NCBI GenBank assembly: GCA_031289145.1
Contig: JAITQA010000043.1
Location: forward strand, 1-47,217
Direction: 5' to 3'
DNA: 47,217 nt
Origin: Dysgonamonadaceae bacterium
GTDB taxonomy: Bacteria; Bacteroidota; Bacteroidia; Bacteroidales; Azobacteroidaceae
Positions 1 through 8,004 of this stretch are shown here, in pieces (within the stretch, counting starts at the first letter, position 1; every line of letters starts with the position of its first letter). Under the pieces are notes generated by a model. That model saw only the letters and a list, made by a program, of their open reading frames with translations, made no database searches and was not told where the DNA came from. A program made the position numbers and the translations under genes.

Positions 1-425
1 TTTTTATGAAGACCGCGAAAAACCGTGTTCCCGTGATAAATGTAATCTTCTCCCTGCCCCAAATCAAAATAGACGATGTTGATGGAATAGAGTTTTTTGA
101 CACGGGCATAAGGGTCGCCCTCATCAATGTACTCGGCTATTGTTTTGGATACGCCGTACAGCATCCGGTGGAAATAATCCAACTCCCGGTTGTTCTGTAT
201 TTCTATGATGATTAATTCGCCCCGGCTGTTTTCAGCGAGTAAATCGACCCGGTTGAACTTGTCTTCCGGATCGGTTTTGTTACTTTCGCTTTCCAAGAGG
301 CGTTCTATACGGATGTCTTCGCCTAAAAGAGTGGACACCAAGCCCTCCAGGACGACAAAATTTGACTTCTGCCGCAACAGCCGCTTGGCAGCCCAATCGA
401 AACGAACCAGATTACTTTTTCCCAT
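1..425 (-). CDS. Rpn family / PD-(D/E)XK nuclease-transposase, cut by the left edge
   Basis: The frame is open from ATG at 425 to the left edge, so the C-terminus is missing. The first 141 residues start MGKSNLVRFDWAAKRLL and carry the PD-(D/E)XK core: an acidic residue in RVDLLAENSRGELI followed by the E-x-Q of IIIEIQNN. This pattern, followed by a segment like ELDYFHRMLYGVSKTIAEY, is typical of the Rpn/PDDEXK_2 family. Family members are recombination-promoting nucleases or domesticated transposase-like proteins, common in Bacteroidota. No other in-frame ATG lies upstream. It is divergent from gltX. The family call is firm; the biological role is not known from sequence. Confidence 0.8.
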   Translation of the reverse strand, partial: MGKSNLVRFDWAAKRLLRQKSNFVVLEGLVSTLLGEDIRIERLLESESNKTDPEDKFNRVDLLAENSRGELIIIEIQNNRELDYFHRMLYGVSKTIAEYIDEGDPYARVKKLYSINIVYFDLGQGEDYIYHGNTVFRGLHK

Positions 426-537
426 GATGGTATGCTATTGGTAAATGATACTGTACAAAGATAGGTATTAATTATGGATTATGAATTAAAAAATCCATTT
501 CTTTGTTTTTTAGTTGCCTTAAAGTTTTAGCCTCATA

Positions 538-569
538 TTTGTATATTTACAAAATAAGCCGTAAATTTG
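538..569 (+). promoter_or_regulatory. Promoter of gltX
   Basis: TTTG at 538-541 and TAAATTTG at 562-569 are separated by 20 bases, which matches the Bacteroidota -33/-7 consensus. Transcription should start near 576. That makes upstream in-frame start codons, such as one at 503, unusable and supports the gltX start at 674. Confidence 0.6.
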
Positions 570-602
570 TGTCGCCCAAAAATGTTTTAAAGAATTTGCT
601 CG

Positions 603-666
603 CAAGTGTAACCGGTATGTATCCGGTTCCGGCTAACTATCCGGTGGGCGCACTTGTGTTGAGGAG
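603..666 (+). promoter_or_regulatory. Structured 5' leader of gltX ending in the ribosome binding site
   Basis: CAAGTG at 603-608 can pair with CACTTG at 651-656. Inside this, ACCGG at 611-615 can pair with CCGGT at 641-645, and two further CCGG copies lie between. The fold ends a few bases before a GAGGAG Shine-Dalgarno sequence at 661-666, itself 7 bases before the ATG. A strong Shine-Dalgarno is uncommon in this phylum. A role in controlling gltX translation is inferred. Confidence 0.4.
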
Positions 667-673
667 AAATACT

Positions 674-2104
674 ATGCCGAATGAAATAAGAACAAGATTT
701 GCGCCGAGTCCAACCGGTTTTATGCATATCGGAAATCTGCGGACAGCGCTTTATGCCTTTTTGTTTGCGAAAAAAAACAAGGGCAAATTCGTTTTACGTA
801 TCGAAGATACCGATCAGGAACGCTTGGTTGCGCATGCTTTGGAAACGATTTACAAAACCCTGCGTTTTGCCGGATTGGTTTATGATGAAGGTCCGGATGC
901 CGGAGGCGCTTATGGGCCTTATATACAAAGTGAGCGGAAAGCGATTTATGCGGAATATGCACAGAAACTGATAGATTCCGGACATGCTTACCGCTGTTTT
1001 TGTACCAAGGAACGTTTGGAAACTCTGGTCGATGCATCGGGAAACCGCCGTTACGACAAGCATTGCCTGCACCTCAGTCAGGAGGAAATAGCCCAAAAAC
1101 TGGCTTCCGGAATTGGCTATGTAGTTCGACAGCATGTTTCGCAGGAAGGATTTACAAGTTTTTTTGATGCGGTATACGGCGAAATTTCGGTTGAGAACAA
1201 AGAACTGCATGACAATGTCCTGATGAAGTCCGACGGCTTTCCGACTTACAATTTTGCCAATGTGGTAGACGACCATTTGATGGCAATCAGCCATGTATTT
1301 CGTGGTATGGAATACCTGAGCAGCACACCCAACTACAACTTACTGTACGAATCTTTCGGCTGGGATACACCTCAATATGTACACCTGCCGCATATCATGC
1401 GCGATAAGCAACATAAACTCAGCAAACGATATGGAGACGCCAATTTTGAGGACTTTCTGGATAAAGGATTTTTACCGGAAGCCGTGTTGAATTACGTAGC
1501 TTTGTTGGGCTGGAATCCCAAAAACGACCGGGAAAAATTTTCATTGGAAGAATTGACGGCGTATTTCGATATATCCGGTATCTCAAAGTCACCGGCTGTA
1601 TTTGACGAAGCAAAATTACGTTGGATTAATTCGTTGTATATAAAAGAATTACCTTTCGATGTGTTTCACCGGCAAGCGCTTCCGTATTACAATATGTTAT
1701 CACTGCCGGTGGACAGGAATCTGCTGAGCGGCTTGCTACAATCCAGAATCAGTGTTTTTTCCGACATTCCGGAACGCATTGCTTTTCTTGCTGATTTCGA
1801 AGATTACGATGTAAATTTGTTTGTCCAAAAAGATGCTAAATCGGATTTAGCATTGGCAAAAACACTTCTCCCGCATGTTATCGCCGTTTCGGAAGCAATT
1901 GATACTTGGGAGAATACCATTTTATTCGCAGCTTTTGAACCGCTTGCAGACAAGCTGGGCGTCAAAAAAAAGCAATTGTTCTGGATAATCCGAATTGCGG
2001 TAACCGGACATATATCAACGCCTTGTGGCGCAACGGAAGCTTGTGCCTTAATCGGAAAAGCAGCCACTTTGAAGCGTTTGAAATATTCTTGGGATAGACT
2101 GTGA
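674..2104 (+). CDS. gltX: Glutamate--tRNA ligase
   Basis: Charges tRNA-Glu with glutamate in the cytoplasm, using ATP. The protein of 476 residues opens MPNEIRTRFAPSPTGFMHIG, which contains the class I HIGH-type motif. KLSKRYGD is the KMSKS-type loop. The stretch CFCTKERLETL followed by YDKHCLHL resembles the zinc-binding SWIM element of bacterial GluRS. The C-terminal third is the helical anticodon-binding region. An upstream in-frame start would add 57 residues not found in the family. ATG 674 is chosen because GAGGAG lies at the right distance and the promoter at 538-569 excludes the earlier start. A tRNA-Glu gene lies 367 bases downstream. Confidence 0.97.
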   Translation: MPNEIRTRFAPSPTGFMHIGNLRTALYAFLFAKKNKGKFVLRIEDTDQERLVAHALETIYKTLRFAGLVYDEGPDAGGAYGPYIQSERKAIYAEYAQKLIDSGHAYRCFCTKERLETLVDASGNRRYDKHCLHLSQEEIAQKLASGIGYVVRQHVSQEGFTSFFDAVYGEISVENKELHDNVLMKSDGFPTYNFANVVDDHLMAISHVFRGMEYLSSTPNYNLLYESFGWDTPQYVHLPHIMRDKQHKLSKRYGDANFEDFLDKGFLPEAVLNYVALLGWNPKNDREKFSLEELTAYFDISGISKSPAVFDEAKLRWINSLYIKELPFDVFHRQALPYYNMLSLPVDRNLLSGLLQSRISVFSDIPERIAFLADFEDYDVNLFVQKDAKSDLALAKTLLPHVIAVSEAIDTWENTILFAAFEPLADKLGVKKKQLFWIIRIAVTGHISTPCGATEACALIGKAATLKRLKYSWDRL

Positions 2105-2176
2105 ATTTTTTAGAAAAAGTAATGCTAATTGGTAGAAAAGTATTATTTTTGTATTAATTTAATAGCAGGAACAAAT

Positions 2177-2393
2177 ATGGATATCATAGAATTAAATAAA
2201 AAACAGGCTCGTTGATTTTCCTCATATCGCATCTGTCGAACCATTACTCTCCGAATTTGTGAAAGAGTATCGTTCTCTTGTCGTAAAAAAGAAATACAAA
2301 GTTATATACTATATTGATAGAGAAATCATCTATATATCAGCGGTATGGGATTGCCGACAAAATCCGGATAATTTTAAAAGCGGCATACGATAG
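2177..2393 (+). pseudogene. Remnant of a ParE/RelE-superfamily toxin gene
   Basis: ATG 2177 starts the short stretch MDIIELNKKQAR, which hits a stop at 2213. In the next frame, from 2214 to the TAG at 2391-2393, the sequence reads DFPHIASVEPLLSEF, then KKKYKVIYYIDREIIYI and SAVWDCRQNPDNFKSGIR. This is a clear ParE-type C-terminal half. The N-terminal helices expected between the two parts are absent, so the gene has lost an internal segment and the frame. No antitoxin gene is visible beside it. The toxin should be inactive. Confidence 0.7.
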
Positions 2394-2425
2394 AACCTTG
2401 GTCGATACTATTTTTTATCCTGAAA

Positions 2426-2457
2426 TTTGGCACATATCAAAATATGCACTATATTTG
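2426..2457 (+). promoter_or_regulatory. Promoter of tRNA-Glu
   Basis: TTTG at 2426-2429 and TATATTTG at 2450-2457 are separated by 20 bases and lie 14 bases before the tRNA. This is a good fit to the Bacteroidota promoter consensus. Confidence 0.6.
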
Positions 2458-2471
2458 CATCACGGAAGCGA

Positions 2472-2543
2472 GGCCCATTCGTCTATCGGTTAGGACGCAA
2501 GATTCTCATTCTTGAAAGACGAGTTCGACTCTCGTATGGGCTA
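2472..2543 (+). tRNA. tRNA-Glu (anticodon CTC)
   Basis: The cloverleaf can be read by eye. The acceptor stem GGCCCAT pairs with ATGGGCT, with a G-T pair at the end. The D arm GTC/GAC encloses TATCGGTTAG. The anticodon stem CAAGA/TCTTG encloses TTCTCAT, giving CTC. The T arm ACGAG/CTCGT encloses TTCGACT. The discriminator base is A and CCA is not encoded. It lies downstream of gltX on the same strand but has its own promoter. Confidence 0.92.
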
Positions 2544-2552
2544 CTTCTATGA

Positions 2553-2999
2553 TTATTCGTGTGTAAACAGCCTTGTTCTTGCCAGCTGTTCGTATGCTGT
2601 CCCGGGTTTCCCGTAATTGCAGTAAGGATGGATACTGATTCCTCCCCGAGGCGTAAAGACGCCTGTTACTTCAATGTATTTCGGTTCCATCAGATGAATC
2701 AAATCTTTCATGATGATATTGACGCAGTCTTCGTGAAAAGCGCCATGTGAACGGAAACTGAACAGATACAATTTCAAACTTTTACTTTCAACCATTTTTA
2801 TATCAGGAATATAGTCGATATAAACAGTTGCAAAATCAGGTTGCCCTGTAATAGGGCAAAGGCTGGTAAATTCCGGACAATTGAATTTTACCCAATAATC
2901 GTTCTCCGGATGTTTGTTTGTAAAAGTTTCCAAAACGTCCGGTGCATAATCTTGCCTGTATCCTGTTTTATTTCCCAATAAACGAAACCCCTCTTTCAT
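2553..2999 (-). CDS. queF: NADPH-dependent 7-cyano-7-deazaguanine reductase
   Basis: Reduces the nitrile of preQ0 to the amine of preQ1, the last free-base step of queuosine synthesis. The protein has 148 residues, the size of the short unimodular QueF (YkvM type). The catalytic cysteine is in [11 protein letters not shown], and the family signature [13 protein letters not shown] is followed by HGAFHEDC. It lies 11 bases after queC on the same strand and is the last gene of a long minus-strand run. queD and queE are not in the window. Confidence 0.95.
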   Translation of the reverse strand: MKEGFRLLGNKTGYRQDYAPDVLETFTNKHPENDYWVKFNCPEFTSLCPITGQPDFATVYIDYIPDIKMVESKSLKLYLFSFRSHGAFHEDCVNIIMKDLIHLMEPKYIEVTGVFTPRGGISIHPYCNYGKPGTAYEQLARTRLFTHE

Positions 3000-3010
3000 C
3001 TTTTTAGTTT

Positions 3011-3682
3011 TTAATTTTTAGTTTTTAGTTTAAATCCCTCATACCCCCTCAAACCCTCATTACGCAGTTTACAAGCCGGACAGTGTCCGCAACCTTCGGC
3101 AATAATTCCGTTGTAACAAGTTAATGTATCGTTTTTAACGATTTCGAGCACGCCTAATTCGTCGGCTAAAGCCCAAGTTTCCGCTTTTGTCAGCCACATA
3201 AGCGGCGTATGGATAATAAATTGTTCATCCATAGCCAGATTGAGTGTTACATTAGCTGAACGGATAAAAGTATCACGACAATCCGGATAGCCACTGTAAT
3301 CGGCTTGTGAAACGCCGGTTACTATGTTCCGGATACCATGAGAACGGGCAATAACCGCAGCAAATGTCAGGAAAAATAAATTCCTCCCGGGAACAAAGGT
3401 GTTAGGGTAGGCGTCTATCGGTTTTTCCTGGTCCATAACCATTGTGTGATTGGTCAGTGAATTTTCTGATAAACAGCTGATAACATTCGCATCCAATACT
3501 TGAAACGGTACGCCCGCTTTGGATGCGATTTTTTTTGCAAGCTCCACTTCAAGTGAATGGCGTTGCCCGTAAGTGATACACAAAGTTCTGACTTCTTCGA
3601 AGTTCTTTTTCGCCCAAAACAGGCAGGTTGTTGAGTCTTGTCCACCTGAATGGAGGACGAGCGCTGATTGATTGTTTTGCAT
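3011..3682 (-). CDS. queC: 7-cyano-7-deazaguanine synthase
   Basis: Converts 7-carboxy-7-deazaguanine to preQ0 with ATP and ammonia. The 223-residue protein has the PP-loop [13 protein letters not shown] near the N-terminus and the zinc-binding C-terminal motif [14 protein letters not shown], both diagnostic of QueC. It lies 47 bases downstream of the LytM-domain gene and 11 bases upstream of queF, so queC and queF form a pair. A compact hairpin with an A-rich tail occupies the short space before the start and may be a preQ1 riboswitch. Confidence 0.96.
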   Translation of the reverse strand: MQNNQSALVLHSGGQDSTTCLFWAKKNFEEVRTLCITYGQRHSLEVELAKKIASKAGVPFQVLDANVISCLSENSLTNHTMVMDQEKPIDAYPNTFVPGRNLFFLTFAAVIARSHGIRNIVTGVSQADYSGYPDCRDTFIRSANVTLNLAMDEQFIIHTPLMWLTKAETWALADELGVLEIVKNDTLTCYNGIIAEGCGHCPACKLRNEGLRGYEGFKLKTKN

Positions 3683-3686
3683 AATT

Positions 3687-3720
3687 CTTTGTTTTTTACG
3701 TGGTTAATCTAAGCTACACG
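3687..3720 (-). promoter_or_regulatory. Candidate preQ1-I riboswitch before queC
   Basis: Read on the minus strand, CGTG (3720-3717) pairs with CACG (3702-3699) around a loop of TAGCTTAGATTAAC. The A-rich tail TAAAAAACAAAG follows and ends 4 bases before the queC ATG. The small stem, the loop ending in TAAC and the tail of A runs with one C are the layout of the preQ1-I class. Loop CTTAG could pair with tail CAAAG, apart from one A-A position. The stem has only 4 pairs, so the call is tentative. The position suggests control of translation. Confidence 0.42.
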
Positions 3721-3729
3721 ATATTTTAA

Positions 3730-4971
3730 TTATTGATACGATTGATTGAGCCAAGGCAAAGGGTCTAATTTTGTCTGCTCTTTCCAGAGTTCGAAATGCA
3801 AGGTAGAATTACCTTTTTCATTATCAGTATAAATTTTCCCCAAAGCTTGTCCTAATTTCACTTTATTTCCTTGTTTTACATATACTTGTTCAATGTTTGA
3901 ATACAATGTCAGGTAATTTCCATGCCGGATAATAATAGAATTTTTGAATCCGGGGATGGTAAAAATTCTGGAAACAATCCCTTCAAACACGGCATTTGCT
4001 TCATTATTGGGTGTTGTTTCAATTTCAATTCCATTGTTATTCAACTTGACCAAAGAAAATTCTTCGTGTTGATAGACGCCGAAATAACCGACAATTTTGT
4101 AATTACCTTTTAAGGGGAAGGGGAGACTTCCTTTGTTGCCTTCGAAGCTAGACGACAAGTTCTTTTCTACCGGCGTCATAGCATAGCCGCCTTTTTCGTC
4201 GGCTACCCGGTTTTCGCTTCCGGCCACTTCCGCCTTTTTTTCGGATAAGGCAATTTCTTCGGCAATAATTCGCTCTATTTCCCGGTTCAGGGCATTGGCC
4301 TGGCGTTGTTTTTTGGCCAACTCTTCCATGAGTTTTTTCTTGTCTTTTTCAAGCGATTTGACCTCCTCATTTTGGGTCGATTTTTGCCGGTTTAATTTAT
4401 CTTCTTCCGTTTGGCGAACATCCAGCAGTTCTAATTTTTTTTGCCGGTTATTTTCTAATAGTAATTTTTCCGTATGAATCTCATTTTGTTTTTCGACAAT
4501 TTTATCCGCTTGTAGTTTGTTCCAAATGGAAAATTCCTTCAAATAACGAATCCGGTGAATGGTTTGTGTGAAATTTTTTGCGGAAAGGATGAACAGTAAG
4601 TTATCCTGAACATTTTTATGGGCATACATCTTTCGGACAGATACGGCATAATCTTTTTTCTTTTTTTCCATATCTTCTTCTAAAGATTTAATTAGTAATT
4701 TCCTGAATGATATTTCTTTATCTAAAACCTCGATTTCCTGATTCAAAACATTGATGACTTTTTTACGGGAATTGATTTGTTGTAAAAGCAAAGACAAACG
4801 GTTGATAGCATTACTGGTAATCTTTTTGTTTTCGTTCAGTAAAAGATTAGTTTGCTCAATTTCCGCCAATGCAGCCGATCTTTCTTTCTCCAGATCCCTT
4901 ATTCTTGCCGATTGCTGTGCCGGTAAGTAAGAAGCGACAAATACCAAAAATAAGACCAGTTTGTACTTCAT
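3730..4971 (-). CDS. EnvC-like murein hydrolase activator with degenerate LytM domain
   Basis: The 413-residue protein has an N-terminal signal sequence ending near PAQQSA. A long coiled coil rich in K, E, Q and L spans about residues 20-240, and a C-terminal LytM/M23 domain spans about 285-405. The usual M23 zinc ligands appear to be missing: the H-x(n)-D region reads NNNGIEIE, and the usual HLHFE motif reads TLHFEL. This matches EnvC-type factors that activate cell-wall amidases rather than cutting peptidoglycan themselves. Its start overlaps the stop of the DUF4292 gene by 4 bases. Placement in the periplasm is inferred. Confidence 0.85.
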   Translation of the reverse strand: MKYKLVLFLVFVASYLPAQQSARIRDLEKERSAALAEIEQTNLLLNENKKITSNAINRLSLLLQQINSRKKVINVLNQEIEVLDKEISFRKLLIKSLEEDMEKKKKDYAVSVRKMYAHKNVQDNLLFILSAKNFTQTIHRIRYLKEFSIWNKLQADKIVEKQNEIHTEKLLLENNRQKKLELLDVRQTEEDKLNRQKSTQNEEVKSLEKDKKKLMEELAKKQRQANALNREIERIIAEEIALSEKKAEVAGSENRVADEKGGYAMTPVEKNLSSSFEGNKGSLPFPLKGNYKIVGYFGVYQHEEFSLVKLNNNGIEIETTPNNEANAVFEGIVSRIFTIPGFKNSIIIRHGNYLTLYSNIEQVYVKQGNKVKLGQALGKIYTDNEKGNSTLHFELWKEQTKLDPLPWLNQSYQ

Positions 4972-5813
4972 TCTGCTTGAATAAATTTAATGATTTGATT
5001 TAAATCAATCCGGTTGTATTTTTGAGGTATAGCGTCATCCAATGCGATATCGGTATCTAAAATAACGTTGGAAAAGGACCAGTCCGTGCGAATCAAATCC
5101 GCCGAGAGGACAGCTTCCATCGTTATTTTCATTGGGAATAATTTTTTATTGGAAGTCAGGCCAAAGTCCTGATAATTACAGTTCAAACCCGCTTCGTTTT
5201 TATTTTTGTACAGTTCCGTTTTGAGTATCCGGTTTTTGTAATCGCTCGTAAATTCATAATGAATACCTTGTTTATCGGTATTCTGCAGGATAACGAGAAA
5301 TGAATCTTCCTTTAAGCTGAAAGAATTGTAATCTTCGGAATTGAATTCATTTTTCCCTGCAATAAACAATTGATTGCTAAGCAAAGCCTGCAAGCTATAA
5401 TAGTCAAACTCAAAAGGAGCTTCTTTTCGGAGATTGTCCATTGTGTCGAGAAAGTAACACTTGTTAATCCGGTCAATAATCATGACTTTCTCCGGACTTA
5501 TGCTTATCCGCCCCGCTTCCGTTCCCAAAATGGGGATTCGCAGAGAGAGTTGAATCATTTTATCCTTTATGATTTTTAGCTGTGCATCGACGGTTGTGCT
5601 CTTTTTATTGTGTCCGGGTTTGATACTAAACCGCAAGGACGAAGATAAAGTCCGGTAGGAAACTGCCGAAAATTGAATTGATTCAATCCGTTCTGTTTTA
5701 TCGGCTTTCATCAATGCGATTTGTGCTGTCTGCCGACTTGTTTTACAAGAACAGACGGTCAATGCAATAGCGAAAAATACCGGCAGGGATATTATTTTAT
5801 TTTTCCGATTCAT
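4968..5813 (-). CDS. DUF4292 lipoprotein
   Basis: The 281-residue protein has a lipoprotein signal, FFAIALTVCSCKTSRQ, with the likely lipidated Cys about residue 21. The rest is predicted beta-rich and resembles LolA/LppX-type folds, as in the Bacteroidota family DUF4292. The role is unknown. A function in the outer envelope is suggested by its neighbours, a TPR protein and an EnvC-like protein. This trio (TPR, DUF4292, M23-like) is a recurring order in Bacteroidota. The gene overlaps the end of the TPR gene by 17 bases and the start of the LytM gene by 4. Confidence 0.82.
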   Translation of the reverse strand: MNRKNKIISLPVFFAIALTVCSCKTSRQTAQIALMKADKTERIESIQFSAVSYRTLSSSLRFSIKPGHNKKSTTVDAQLKIIKDKMIQLSLRIPILGTEAGRISISPEKVMIIDRINKCYFLDTMDNLRKEAPFEFDYYSLQALLSNQLFIAGKNEFNSEDYNSFSLKEDSFLVILQNTDKQGIHYEFTSDYKNRILKTELYKNKNEAGLNCNYQDFGLTSNKKLFPMKITMEAVLSADLIRTDWSFSNVILDTDIALDDAIPQKYNRIDLNQIIKFIQAE

Positions 5814-7536
5814 AATACGTTTTGTTTTTTATCTTTTTTTGAAGAATTTTTGTATCTTTCTCTTTGTCTTTTAATTCCAAGGCTTTTTCCCATTGTTGCA
5901 CCGCCTTTTCCGTATTCCCTGTTTTAAACAAGATATCTCCGTAATGTTCTATGATATCCGGACTTCCTTCTTTATCATCCGATATGGCTCCTTCAATATA
6001 CAATTTGGCTAAAGAATAGTTTCCTCTTTGAAATAAAATCCATGCGTATGTATCAACATAAGTCGGATTATTGGGTTCTGCCTTTATACACTTGCTGCTC
6101 ATTCTTTCGGCTTGTTCCAGGCGGACTTTATCCAAACTTAAAAAATAAGCGTAATTATTCAGTACAAATATATTATTCTCATTGTATTCCAATGATTTAT
6201 CGTATGCGTTGTAAGCTTCTTCTTTTTGCCCCAATTGATAATAACTATCGCCGATTTGTGCATAAAAAGTAGAGAATGCATTTCTCTGTTCCGGCTCAAC
6301 AACTGTAACCCCCTCCAAATAAACGGCCAAGGCGTTTTTGTATTCCTTTTTTTGAGAGAGCGATAGTCCCTTGTAGAAATAAAACTCCGATGCATCCGGA
6401 AAATGGATTAAGGCTGAGTCGCAAAGGTTGATAATTCTGTCCGGATTTTCTTTGCCGCTTGTTATATTTATCAACAGCCGCCACGCCATCAGTTCCTCAG
6501 GATTGGATTCGGTTATTGCTTTGAACTGGAACTCAGCTTCATCTATCTTGTTTATTGATAGCAAAAATTGTGCGTACATCAGATTCAGTTCCATTTCCTG
6601 GGAATGTTGTTTCATGAGCGATTCGAAAAATGTGGTAGCAGTCTCCACTTTTTCACTGTCCCGGCTCGCAATACTGCTGATATATTTCCCTAAGATACTG
6701 AGTTTTGCGTCCATATCAAGCGTAGGAGTGTTTAATGCTGTTTCGATTTCTTTGTTAGCGGCTTCCTCGTCACCTGTCTTTTCATAGTAATTAATCATAG
6801 CGACCTGATAGTAGGGGCTTTGCGGGTCAATCTGATGTGCTTCCCGGTAATAAGATAAGGCCTTATCCGGTTCATTTTCATTCAGATAATGATTTCCTAT
6901 CAATATTGGATATTTGGCTTCCGAGGGATATTTAAGGGCTAATTCTTCTAATTCTTTCAAGGCATTTTCCTTTTGTTCTACGTTCATGTACAACTTGTAT
7001 TTCTGGAGAGAAAGCGCCTCGTTCATTCCCAGATTATTTTCCAGTGCATCCAAAGATTTTATGGATTTATCTATCTGTTTTTCACGTAAATATAAATCAC
7101 TGAGGAAAAAATGCAAATCAGCTCTGTCCGGATTATCTTTTACCAATTCCTCGTAGAGTTGTATCGCTTCGGTATTTTTCTCAAAGTCACGGTAGATGCT
7201 TGCTAAAGAAACTTTGTATTCGAAATTTTCGGGATTGTAATACACCGCCTTTTTCAAAACATCAATTGCCAAAGAATCTTCCTGTAAAAACAGGTAATAA
7301 TCCGATAGTTGAGCCAAGACTACCGAAGAGGTAGAGTCAATTAACAGTGCATGTTGCAAAGCATGGAAAGCATCGCTATGATTCTCTTTTTGTTTCAAGC
7401 GAATGGCTTCCATGAAAAAGTAGTTAAATTTCTGTTTTTGAAAATAGTCCTTATCATCCTCTACCGTTTTTTTATCAGCTGCAAACGCAGGTATCCCGGT
7501 TAATAAGGCAAATACTATAATTGTTATTTTTTTCAT
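5797..7536 (-). CDS. Tetratricopeptide repeat protein, exported
   Basis: The 579-residue protein starts with a signal peptide ending near PAFAADKK. About a dozen TPR-like units follow, with segments such as AIQLYEELVKDNPDRADLHF and ALSYYREAHQIDPQSPYYQV. No catalytic motif is seen. TPR arrays bind partner proteins, so it probably scaffolds an envelope complex. It starts 2 bases after the dUTPase stop and overlaps the DUF4292 gene, so the three are probably co-transcribed and translationally coupled. Confidence 0.85.
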   Translation of the reverse strand: MKKITIIVFALLTGIPAFAADKKTVEDDKDYFQKQKFNYFFMEAIRLKQKENHSDAFHALQHALLIDSTSSVVLAQLSDYYLFLQEDSLAIDVLKKAVYYNPENFEYKVSLASIYRDFEKNTEAIQLYEELVKDNPDRADLHFFLSDLYLREKQIDKSIKSLDALENNLGMNEALSLQKYKLYMNVEQKENALKELEELALKYPSEAKYPILIGNHYLNENEPDKALSYYREAHQIDPQSPYYQVAMINYYEKTGDEEAANKEIETALNTPTLDMDAKLSILGKYISSIASRDSEKVETATTFFESLMKQHSQEMELNLMYAQFLLSINKIDEAEFQFKAITESNPEELMAWRLLINITSGKENPDRIINLCDSALIHFPDASEFYFYKGLSLSQKKEYKNALAVYLEGVTVVEPEQRNAFSTFYAQIGDSYYQLGQKEEAYNAYDKSLEYNENNIFVLNNYAYFLSLDKVRLEQAERMSSKCIKAEPNNPTYVDTYAWILFQRGNYSLAKLYIEGAISDDKEGSPDIIEHYGDILFKTGNTEKAVQQWEKALELKDKEKDTKILQKKIKNKTYYESEK

Positions 7537-7538
7537 TT

Positions 7539-7970
7539 TTATGCTCCTGTATGACCAAATCCACCTTCACCCCTCTGCGTTTCATTCAAGGCGCCGGTTT
7601 GCTCCCATTCCACCCGCTCATGTTTCGCTACCACCATCTGGCAAATTCTTTCTCCGTCGTTGATAACAAACGGGGTGTTGGAAAGATTAACCAAAATCAC
7701 TTTTATTTCGCCCCTGTAGTCCGAATCAATGGTTCCTGGCGTGTTGACCAAGGAAATACCATGTTTAATGGCCAAGCCGCTTCTCGGGCGAATCTGTGCT
7801 TCATAGCCCACCGGTAACTCAATAAACAGCCCGGTCGGCACCAACGTTCTTTCCAAAGGACCTAAAGTAACAGGAGCGGCTATATTTGCCCGCAAATCCA
7901 TTCCTGCCGAATGGAGCGTTTCGTATTCCGGCAAAGCATGTTTTGATTTGTTTATGACTTTTACTATCAT
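7539..7970 (-). CDS. dut: dUTP diphosphatase (dUTPase)
   Basis: Hydrolyses dUTP to dUMP and pyrophosphate, keeping uracil out of DNA and supplying dTMP synthesis. The 143-residue protein has the five trimeric dUTPase motifs in order: [37 protein letters not shown] and [10 protein letters not shown]. The last is the glycine-rich C-terminal arm that closes the active site. The start at 7970 ([11 protein letters not shown]) is preferred over one 7 codons upstream because the family begins at this strand. Confidence 0.95.
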   Translation of the reverse strand: MIVKVINKSKHALPEYETLHSAGMDLRANIAAPVTLGPLERTLVPTGLFIELPVGYEAQIRPRSGLAIKHGISLVNTPGTIDSDYRGEIKVILVNLSNTPFVINDGERICQMVVAKHERVEWEQTGALNETQRGEGGFGHTGA

Positions 7971-8004
7971 GGATGTTCGAATTTTCTGCAAAAGTAGTAA
8001 TAAA

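Noticed and set aside
1-425. Two plus-strand ORFs at the left edge
   Set aside because: They are shadows of the minus-strand Rpn-type gene, which has the recognisable nuclease core.
503-673. N-terminal extension of gltX from 503
   Set aside because: It precedes or overlaps the promoter at 538-569, has no family counterpart, and ATG 674 has a good Shine-Dalgarno.
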